Part shown: positions 54,961 to 64,000 of the stretch, one piece after another
Numbering within the stretch: the first letter of the stretch is position 1
How the letters are laid out: the number at the start of each line of letters is the position of its first letter
Assembly (NCBI GenBank): GCA_015680685.1
Contig: MNCI01016519.1
Coordinates: forward strand, 401,694 to 465,693
Reading direction: 5' to 3'
Length of the DNA: 64,000 nt
Source of the DNA: Gnetum montanum
Lineage: Eukaryota; Streptophyta; Gnetopsida; Gnetales; Gnetaceae
Made by a program: the position numbers and the translations under genes
Notes under the pieces: generated by a model
Told to the model about the DNA's origin: nothing
Databases searched by the model: none
What the model saw: only the letters and a program-made list of their open reading frames with translations

Positions 54961-57041
54961 ATGGCGGCGACCTTCGATGTGGAGTCCGATTGCGAGTCCA
55001 GTAGCCTTCTGTGCGGCGAAGTCGCATGGGATGGTGAGGACGAGAACGCCAGTTCAAACTTCGATGGCGGAATTTTGGCCTCCGGCGAGGCTGAGGCTGG
55101 GGCTCTCGGATGCGGTCGGACTGGTGAGTTGTTTGTTGTGATAGCGCCTGATTTAGGCATTGTGAACGAGGACGCCATTCGTGTGCTCATTCAGAAGGAA
55201 ACGGATCATCTTCCTCGTCACGATTATTTGCAACGCTATCGCAATCGCCTTCTCGATGCTACGGCTCGGCGCGACGCCATTAGCTGGATCTATAAGGTAT
55301 CATTTTTAGTCATCTTTCGACTAATGCGCTCATCGGCGCACATATATTTATCTCCGAAACGAATCGAAATCGTAAAGAGCGAGGATTCTGTAGTTGATCG
55401 AGCGCAAGGCCTGTTCATTATTCAGTCGCCGGATCTTTTAGCGTATCAGATTCTGTAATTTGTGTTCTCCCCTAAATTTTCTTAGATAAGTCTCCAATAG
55501 CTGGGACAGAAAGAAGCTCTACTTTATTCTCATCTTGATTTGTCAATTGTTGAACATCAGGCCGTATTTCGATCTTTCAGTCGATATAATGATGCGTTAT
55601 GGTTGGATGATAGTACAGAGTGTATGAGAGGAACAATATAATTGCGTTTTAAGGACTGATAAGATCCTAGGACACTTTCATTGTATTTCAACAGTAGTTT
55701 TGAGAAAAGCTCTTGTAAATATTCATTATCTATGTTGATTCTGGTTTCATGCAGGTACAAGCATACTACAATTTTAGGCCTCTGACGGCCTATTTGGCCG
55801 TGAATTATCTGGACCGTTTCCTTTCAAGCTATGAGATTCCGGTAAATAATTGGGATTTCTTTTGGTTTTTTTGATTACTACGTACATTAGTAGATTGCTG
55901 TAAAGACATTCAGCTTTAATTATTTCAATTTTCTAATCTAGTTTTTAACTCTTTTAACAGCAAGGCGCAAGCTGGCTTCTGCAGTTATTATCGGTGGCGT
56001 GCATGTCCCTAGCTGCCAAAATGGAAGAAACAGAAGTTCCACTGGTATCCGATCTTCAGGTAATTCTTCGATTGCGCAGTGAAGTTGCTATCGAGGTTGA
56101 TGGGAGGAAAATTAGTTCGTTTGATTCTTTACGTATGCTTTGGCCTATAGGTCGATGACACCAAGCCGTTGTTTGAAGCTCGAACAATACGCAGAATGGA
56201 GCTGCTGGTCATGTCCCAGCTGAAATGGAGATTGAGTTCGATCACGCCATTCAGCTTCGTAGATTATTACCTGTACAGTCTTAAATTCAATAATCCCGTC
56301 CCTCGAGCCTTGATCTCTCGAGTGACAGACCTCATTGTCAAAACGAATCGAGGTAATTACAGCCTTCACCCTGCTTTCCGGATAAATTGATGCGATTTGC
56401 GAGGCAGGGCATGGTATTTTCAGCCGTGGTTGTACCATAGGTCCCTTATCGTTTAATCATAACCTTTAGCAAAAGAAGCTTTTGAAAAATGCAAAGCATG
56501 CTTTAGTTCTCATTTTTTTATGGCTTTGGGAAATTCGGGGGGCCTGCTAAATTTGCTCCATAATTTCATCGTGATGAATGCAGTGATTGATTTTTTGCTA
56601 CATAAACCATCGGCAGTCGCTGGGGCAGCGGTTCTTTGCTCGCTTGATGAATTTCTGCCCCATGAATGTGCCGATCATAGAAAGGCTCTACTCTGTGTCG
56701 CCACCGTCGACAAGGTAAATCCTAGACCTCTGAATTTTGATGTGAAATCACAAAATAAAGTTGCAAATTAAATGACGCCAAGTTCTTTTATTTTGTAGGA
56801 AAGCATTCTGGATTGCTATGGATTGATGCAAGAGCTTGTGATCGATCTTTGCTCGACTTCAGCGAAAGCTGTAAGTAGGAGTCCAGTGCCGCAGAGCCCT
56901 GTTGGAGTGCTGGATGCAGCGACCTGCATAAGCTGCGACAGCATTGACATCACGGACGGTTCTCTTCGAATGTCTAAAAGGAGGAAAACAACTACTTTTG
57001 ACCCATTCCTGTGCATGGCCGAGGATAATGGGTGGCCGTAA
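54961..57041 (+). CDS. CYCD: D-type cyclin, six exons, 365 aa
   Basis: Exons: 54961-55296, 55755-55841, 55961-56059, 56151-56352, 56584-56714, 56799-57041, all GT-AG, adding to 365 codons plus stop. The start ATGGCGGCG is in good plant context and begins [10 protein letters not shown]. Residues 16-20 are LLCGE, the LxCxE motif that binds retinoblastoma-related protein. The N-terminal cyclin box spans about residues 85-185, with [10 protein letters not shown] across the first splice, [13 protein letters not shown], and [16 protein letters not shown], the CDK-binding surface. The C-terminal cyclin fold follows ([39 protein letters not shown]). The tail has a short Ser/Pro stretch and ends MAEDNGWP. 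The protein would activate a CDK to drive G1/S entry by RBR phosphorylation. Length and the six-exon layout fit the CYCD2/CYCD4-like class; the exact subgroup needs a tree. No lesion seen. Confidence 0.95.
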
Positions 57042-57232
57042 TTTTAACGCCAAGGAAGAGACCGATTCTCCGTTCATAATCGTTGAGGGCATTGCTGCGG
57101 TGGGGAGAGGAGCACAGCCGGGAGGAATAGAAATTGGTTTGCGGCTTGCACTATCGTTACCGATTGATGTGTTATTGCGTGATGGGTTGGTTCTGTCTAG
57201 GATATAGCTATTGCGTTGATTGTGTTGAGTCT

Positions 57233-57383
57233 GCAGTTTCCAGATAGCGTAAATTCAGAAACAATGCAGAAACATTTTCGAGCTTGGCATTGTTCTAAAT
57301 TTGCGTAAGTTCAGTGAGTTTGCAGTTTGTAGTTTACCATAAATTCAGAGGCAATGCAAGAAGATTTTCGAGTTTGGCATTGT
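57233..57383. repeat. Direct duplication of about 60 bp downstream of cyclin D
   Basis: Copies at 57233-57293 and 57322-57383 (offset 89 bp), sharing TAAATTCAGA, CAATGCA, ATTTTCGAG and TTGGCATTGT. Lies about 200 bp after the stop, probably in the 3' untranslated region; an AATAAA is at 57572-57577. Confidence 0.75.
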
Positions 57384-57699
57384 AAACCGATAGAAGGAGC
57401 GGATTTCGAATAGCGGATTGATAATTAGAGATTTGAGAGTTCTTTTGTGATTTTTTAGGTGTATGGAAATTCACTTTCCTGTGTAACTATGAATTTGTTG
57501 TCATCAAAGACACCATTTATTGGTATAAATTTACTGTGAATAGTGTTGTCCCCGGAAAGTGTCAACGGAAAAATAAATATGATATTTCCTATTAATTTCT
57601 TTCTTCTATGCATCAAGTGGATCCTGAATCTATATTTTTTGTGCATTAGTGCTGTTCCTCTGATGACGATAGCAATAGACGGGGCCATTGACATGGGAA

Positions 57700-60600
57700 T
57701 AGGCTTTCCTTCACATTATTAACGGCGAGATCATCCGCTAACATTCTAGTGGCGAAGGCGCACAGGATGCCATGGAGAGGGATCTATGATACCAATTATT
57801 CGACGAGATTGATACACGGATGCTCTAACTTGTTTGTCTACGCGGTAATCACATATTTCCCGAGCACGGTGTGAAAATATCGAAGATTTTACAGGTTTTC
57901 GACGTTCCAAGAAACGGCCAAGAGAGCCGGCCAAACACTAAAAACAACCGAGACAAACGATCCAGCACCATGTTTTTGGCAGCATGGAGATAGACACGGA
58001 GGCAAACTAGTCAACAAATGCCTACCACTTGAAAAGAAAAAATTCTACGGGGTGGTAGCCGAGGCCTCCTTTCTTTCTTAAAATACTGGCATCCACTGTT
58101 GGCACTCTGGCAGCCACTCTGTAGACATGCAGTAACGGTTGTACAGTTTATTGACTGGGCTTTGGTTTACAAATTTCGGTATGGACATGGGAGGGATCAG
58201 GGATGGGACGGGGTTGCGGTAGGGAAGAAATTGGGAATTGGGAAAACAGACAACGGCGTGGTCCACAGCATCTAGGAAATGAATCCTGGATGGACGGAGT
58301 CCTCTTTTTCTTTGCCGGCGTGACAAGTTCTCGTCGGCTTTCCCATCAGTTACAACTGGTTTTAATTATTCCATGACACTAATCCACCCCCGAGGTGTTG
58401 TGATGGATGTAACGATGCAAATATGACACTGAAGTAGTACTGAAAACGTCATAAAAAGCATCCGCGTATGTGACCAGAAAGCTCTGCCTTTTGTCTGCCT
58501 GTTGCCTTATCTTGGACGTGACAAAATTTTTGCTTTTGACTTATACCCCGCGAAAGCAACACTACATCCTCTTCCTCATGCTCCGCCCACCCCTACGGAG
58601 ACTCGTCGTCGCGTGTTAAGGAGGAGTTTCGAGCTTTCCGCAGGGCGCTTTCTCAAGCGCGTTTTTGTTTTCCTGTTCGCGCCGGCCCGCAGGATAGCCT
58701 TAGCCCGGAAAGCTCCGTTCCATCAAATTAGGACAAAGTTTTTGGAACTTTTATTTTCGTGTTACGTGACTTAGCTAATGTTGATTGTCAACGTCCGGTA
58801 TGGCAAGCTCTCCCTGCAACTCTCTCTCTGGTTATGGAGGCAAAGAGACACACTGGGACAATTGGGCATGAACACCAACAATAAGTGGGCCGCCTCGCCT
58901 AGGTCTCACAGATGATTGCTGCCTGCCTATTTGCCTGCATGGCTCTCTGCTTAGAGGCTTCGTGTAGGCTTTCGAGATGATACTGTCATTATTCAGGCAT
59001 TCGTTTAGACTTATTGAAATTTTTTTAGCTCATCTCTGGCCTCCTGCATGATAGCTATCTGGTCTCGTCGGGTTTGGTTTTGTTCCCCTGTCATCATGAT
59101 CATGTTTTTCAGAGAAGATCAAGAAGCATCGCCTGCCCTCTCCCCGAGAAGTTTTGCTACCTCTGGTCTGCTTTTCAGGAATCCAAAGGCATAGTCAATC
59201 ACGGTTCAAATTAGCTGTAGCTTTCATCCCCCCTTAAATTGCTTTAATCCTGCAATGAAATTCTTTTACCGGGATACCCAAGAATTTTAAAAGGCTGATT
59301 TAGTGATTTGTTAACCGAGAGACCCTTGTCATTCATCTAATCCTAGTTTACCAATGGGAACGCATGTCAGCAATCGGCGATTTTAATTGACAACGGAACT
59401 GTGGAACGTTTGAATGGTTTAGGCCAACGAGGACGTCAAGTACAGGTAAAAAGGTCCGGTCCAGGCAGCATGTTTGGTCCATTCTAGGTAACATATATAT
59501 CGAAGTACATTGTAGAGCTTAACTAAGAGGCAAGGAACAGGTAATAAAAAATAAATAAAAACAGGCAATAAAAACCAATTTGTGCTTTTGTATGCACCTG
59601 TGTTCGGGTTTCTGGTTCGAATCCCAAAGCTACAGTACGTTAGCCAGGCTAAGGATTGGCCGTCAAACAAAGAGAGCAGGAAAGAAAATCGTGGTGAAAG
59701 AACCCGTACCAGAGCTAAAAATAATTGAGTTACGGAATTCTGCAGTTTCAACGGGTTGTTTGTTTATGCTTTGTTTAACAGTCACCGCTCACAGGATGGG
59801 AAAGCTCGACCAAAACAAATACGTCGTGTCTTCGAATGCAGCCCAGACATTTAGACTGGGCATGAGGGTGCCTACGCTACGATCACGGATTTCCAGTGAC
59901 TCACTTTACCGAAACCACTTCTTTGTTTCTCTCATCTTCAACGTCTCTGCCGGCTGCATACGACTTGACTTACAAATCGCAATACAGGAGAAGAAGAAAA
60001 CGGAGTGTATTCATGTGCACGCACTTGAGCAGTGACCTAAAATGTTATGCCAATGATACCATGCGGATGCGAGTTTTCCCAAATTATAATTCTGCTGCTG
60101 CCTCCTTCCAATTTCCGATATCCATGGATGGATGCGCTGCCGACCGTGTCAGACACGGACGCTCCAGGAAAAGGGATAACCTTAACGGACAGACGCAGAA
60201 AGATTCTGAACAATGAATTACTACCACTATTACTCTGCTCTTCATGATTACGATGCATCGAAAGCGCATGCGAACTGCAAAACTTGATTCGCAGTGCCAA
60301 TGCCGGCCGCGCTGGCCCTGGGGACTAGGCTGCTCCTGCTGCTGCCGCGCACGCGCATGCGCCCCTGCCAGTGGCAACAAGTGCAGCGCTGCTTGCTGTG
60401 ATTCGCATCAATTCTTCTTCTACTTCTGCTTTGCTGCATTCCTAATGCTACAATGCTATGGGTTTGCTATTTCTATTGATTCGCAGAGTGCATGAACTTT
60501 GGCACCGGTCAAACATTGAACAATGAGCATCTGCAGGTCGCCGGATTTGAAATGCCGCAGCAGCTACATTAAAATCCGGTACCATCTTTGAATGCGTAGC

Positions 60601-63550
60601 GTATGTATGCTTACGCTATACGTCTTTTATACGGCTGACGTGTAGATATCTGTGACTTCGTGAGAAAAGGCGAAGGCGTGGTTAGGCCGTTGGGGGGCCG
60701 TCCCCAGGCGTGCAACTGGTTGCTGCAGCCTGCAGTGGAGGGACGGGAGGTCCCATTTTTATTACTGTAATATTTGCGTTTTGGATGGATTCAGCCACAG
60801 CCGCTACCAGTGACAGCGGCTCCTGCCGCTTCGTACGTACTCTTACCGACTCCCATGCTCCCATCTCTCTATATCTGTATATTTATTTCTCTCTGTCTCT
60901 CTCTGTTGTTAAGATCGTTGCGTTTATAATGAGACTTTTTGACTAACAACGCCCAGAAACCAACCCACCTCAGCGGAGGGATAGAAAGTAGGCACGCAGA
61001 ACTCAAAAGATGGGATGTTATGCCTATGCATAATGCATGCATGGACCATGGATGGTGATTGCTGACCAACTGAGCACTGGCCAATACAATAGCAGCACCC
61101 TTCCCTTCCTTGCTTCCTTCTTTCCCTGGTTTGCCATAAATAAGCATCGCCGCTGGCCTGGCCGGACCCGACTGCTGTGCTGGCTGGCTGGCTGGCTGTT
61201 GTAGGCGTGGCGGAGACGTCAGCCGAGTGTAGAATATTCGGTACAGTGACTTGGTGACCTTTAGCAGCCTCGCCGTGGACCCATGCCTTGAGGCGCCACG
61301 GCTTCTTTCTTGACAGGAATTGTTTTTTTTTATAATGGTGCACAATGTTTTGTCTTCCATGCTTATCTTAATATCTCATAACGGCTCAATTACATATATT
61401 AATAAATAATAATATAATATATCATGACACCACAATACATCTTTTGTGTCTTGGGCTTTAATAAAAGCAGTTTGAGTTTCCATTTCATATCACCGAATTC
61501 AACCCAAAATGCATTAGTTAGAATTAAAACTAAAATTTAAAAAATCTTTTTCAACCAAACGTGTTACGCTCAGTTAGCATTCACTTATCTAGTGCAGATC
61601 ATAAGTTGCAAGAAATAAATTAGGCACATTAAAGGCTAGCTCTTATTACGGATGGAAACTACTTAATTCATGTCGTAGGACCGATGGGGTGGGCGACATG
61701 TCAATAATTGTTGAAGCATGAAAATGTGGCTGAACAATTTTTGATGTTTTTCCTTATTTCGAAATGTAAAATACGCGTTCGGTGTTCTAGTAGCGATGGA
61801 CGTGGGAAAGGTGTGACTAATTTCCAATGGCGACTGAATGACACAGGGAAGCGACCCCGTGAGGGAAGTACTGGTACGAGGCATCGCATCGCGGTCACAT
61901 CGACGAAGGGTGCCTGCGCCTGCCCCTGCCCCTGCCCCTGCCCCTGCTGCTGCTGAGTTGTTGTTGTTGACAACATCGCCCACCACGACGGGGCAACGCA
62001 AGGGAGGGGACGGCAGGCCAGGACAGGACGCAGGAGCGGGCGAGGCGGGCCTAATTAATTGAATGCAGTGCAGCATTTCTATTCTATTATTTATTATGTG
62101 TAGGCATGGCAGCGAGGAGCGACGACCAAGCGTGGATGGATATGCAGAAACAGGAAAAAGGAAAACGAAAGACACCAACACAAAGGAAAGGAAAGCAGAG
62201 CAAAATGGCAGACAGACCGACAGACTGTAGCCTCTCTTCTGTGGTAGTAGTTGTAGTAGTATTAGGGAGAGAAGTGTGCAAACGAGACTGTGCTTGGATT
62301 GGGTGGCTGCAGTTAAAAGTGCAGGGTGGCACCATAGCATAGATACAGTGATTCATTCATTCATTCAGTCTACTGCTGCCTGCGCAGGAGCAGCTGGAAG
62401 AGGAAGAGGAACAGGAAGTGTATGACATGACATAGGCTGATCAAACCAGAGCAGAGCAGCACATGAGTTGTAAGGGTGGGCTACGGTATGTAAAGCCATC
62501 CATCCATATACGTATGTAGTAGAGGCAAAGCGCAAGCAGTGAAGGAGAAGAAAGAAGAGGGAATTAAAGGGGTTGCGTTTGGAAGCTTACTAGCAGACCA
62601 TCACCTACTTACCTGCTGCAATGCAAGGAAATATAATGTGTGGCGGTAGCCCAGTATTAAGCTTAACTTTGTGCCGGCTTGGGTCCCTGTGGCTTTGGTA
62701 CCGCTGGGAAATTCATGCATCCATGGCATGGCATGGCATGAGTGATGAGCATACTTTTATGGGCACAGGCACAGGGCAACACAAGAGAGGAGAAGAGATT
62801 CACATGGGGTTTGCCGTTTTTCAAGTCGGGGCTGTGGCTCCAGCTGCAGCTGCAGCTGCTGCCATTGCCGCCGACGCCCAATCCATCATATCCATTATCT
62901 CATGTCAGGCTCTGTTTGGCAGAACATTGGTTGATTTAGGTGCTATCTAGGTTTTCACGAAGGCCCACCACCAAAGGCATGGACCTTCGTGATACGACTC
63001 ACGTTTTAAGACACCACAAACTCGCCTACTCTTCTCACACCGAAGCAAACTTTCAAGTGAAATTTCACGGTTACTCATCTTGGGGTTCTTTTTTTTTCTT
63101 TTTTCTTTTAAACAAATTTAAAGGATATTATATTCAAAAGGTCACTATGTATTGATCCCATGCTTATTCTATCAAGGCAAGGTTTTAGAAGGTTAAACTC
63201 TAAATGCTCTTCCAAGGTTTGGAGGCTTAGAGTCTCAATGCTCCTTGTAAGGAGAGATCCTAGGAGCATCCATGAATAAGTGAAGTCTTACAACTTGGAG
63301 AAACAAATTCCTTACCATCACTATAAATAATAGTATATTAATTAACTAAGAAAGAAGTGCATAGGCAAGAGGGGACATGGGAAGGGGGTATTGAACCCAA
63401 AAAATAAAGATCTCTTATAAAGAAAAAAAAAAATCTAAGGATAACTGTATAACACCACCTATGAGATGTTAAACTTCAACACAATATAAAAGGAAAATGC
63501 CAACAATTTTAGGAATGCCTTTTCAGATTTTCAGCCTTACAACCAATCAT
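57700..63550. other. Intergenic DNA with GC-richer patches, no gene assigned
   Basis: No supported gene. There are simple repeats: CTGG-type at 61180-61200, CCCCTG/GCTGCT at 61915-61960, ATTC at 62351-62368, and CAGCTG at 62838-62862. Frames of 60-225 codons here are low-complexity and lack domains. GGTTCGAATCC at about 59612 is a perfect tRNA B-box word but has no tRNA fold around it. Confidence 0.55.
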
Positions 63551-63553
63551 AAA

Positions 63554-64000
63554 AAACCCTTCTTTCTAATATACATATCAATCCTACTCTTCTTTCTAAG
63601 ATTTGCCCTTGGTGGTTGCCCCTATGTCCTGCTCCTCTAGCAACCTCAAATGCCAGGGTAGCCACCATCTGGTTTCAAAAGGGAGTTGTTTCCCTTAGCT
63701 GTCTTCGTTTAACCAATCAGCGGATTACTTGGGATATGTTCGAAAACTTATATGGGGCTTCCAGAATTATGCACCATTGCCTTGACAGACTTTATCACTT
63801 CATTCATCAGAATTTGCATTTGGATGCTTCGGTTCCTAGTCTCTTCCATGGTCTTCAATGGACTAATGGATCGAACCTTCTACCCTATAAACCTCATGTG
63901 CCCTTTCAGTTGTTGCATGATTCCTCCACGATTGTTAACCGCTGTAATCGATCTTGGCACAAAGATGAGTCTGAACAGTTTTGGCTCTCTCTCTTTTCAC
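63554..64000 (+). pseudogene. Open frame running off the window, possibly LINE reverse-transcriptase C-terminus
   Basis: An uninterrupted frame of about 148 codons from after a TAA near 63552 to the window end. It contains LTNQRITWDMFENLYG, HHCLDRLYHFIHQN, LLPYKPHVPFQLLHDSS and RSWHKDESEQFWLSLF. No ATG start is placed, and no domain is recognised with confidence. The pattern W....S..FW..LF just before the end recalls the region before the zinc-binding domain of plant LINE polymerases, but this is weak. It could instead be an exon of a host gene continuing right. Confidence 0.25.

Noticed and set aside
59605-59625. tRNA gene or SINE around a perfect GGTTCGAATCC word
   Set aside because: No A box at the right distance, no cloverleaf, no flanking duplication seen.
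60601-60630. TAGCGTA/TACGCTA hairpin as a copy of the element B palindrome array
   Set aside because: Single 7-bp stem with an 8-bp loop; no array and no surrounding element sequence.
61663-62340. 225-codon minus-strand frame
   Set aside because: Low-complexity hydrophobic/serine and Ala-Gly repeats across CCCCTG and CTG microsatellites; no domain or splice support.

Overview
The window is nuclear DNA from a land plant with a large, repeat-rich genome. The evidence is a six-exon plant D-type cyclin gene in a gene-poor neighbourhood, giant nested Ty3/gypsy LTR retrotransposons of the Tat/Ogre type (dual RNase H, PR-RT-RH-INT order), plant-specific transposon accessory domains and a tRNA-derived SINE. 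A gymnosperm would fit well, but the sequence does not settle the species.

Layout. 1-16381: element A, minus strand; its 3' LTR is cut by the window start and its 5' LTR is complete at 14848-16381. 16382-18650: remains of element C (plus strand): a coiled-coil accessory pseudogene, an LTR, then a PBS-like site. 18660-21840: element D (minus strand): gag debris, a tRNA-Asp-type primer-binding site and an LTR rich in tandem repeats. 21840-25409: AT-rich DNA with one degraded transposon-protein pseudogene. 25410-44098: element B (plus strand), 18,679 bp, with both LTRs and a perfect 5-bp target duplication (TGGGG). 44099-46300: degraded element E, a relative of D (minus strand). 46300-53900: gene-poor DNA with a SINE. 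53900-57600: the cyclin D gene. 57600-63550: intergenic. 63554-64000: an open frame running off the window, perhaps LINE-derived.

Main discovery. A and B are two independent copies of one giant retrotransposon family. In both, gag-protease is separated from RT-RNaseH-integrase by about 6 kb, and that interval carries an eight-exon gene on the strand opposite to the element. The same splice sites can be placed in both copies and four exons have identical lengths (269, 1047, 785 and 102 nt). Allowing for one 2-nt loss, the exons of copy A add up to an uninterrupted 1053-codon frame length. The predicted protein begins with what looks like an FCP1/NIF-type HAD phosphatase fold without its catalytic aspartates. 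It continues with a plant-transposon-protein-like segment ending in a basic nuclear-localisation-like stretch, an acidic segment and a coiled coil. Short-motif arrays (a TAAACT core) sit at all three module borders. A second array family built on the perfect palindrome GCGTATACGC and CTACGCTG-like units lies in the LTRs, in the gag leader, and around exon 1/intron 1 of the antisense gene.

Both copies are now dead: they carry in-frame stops, and copy A also has gag deletions, an altered RT active site and an apparent assembly inversion. The host gene encodes a 365-residue cyclin D with an LLCGE retinoblastoma-binding motif and several E2F-like sites upstream.
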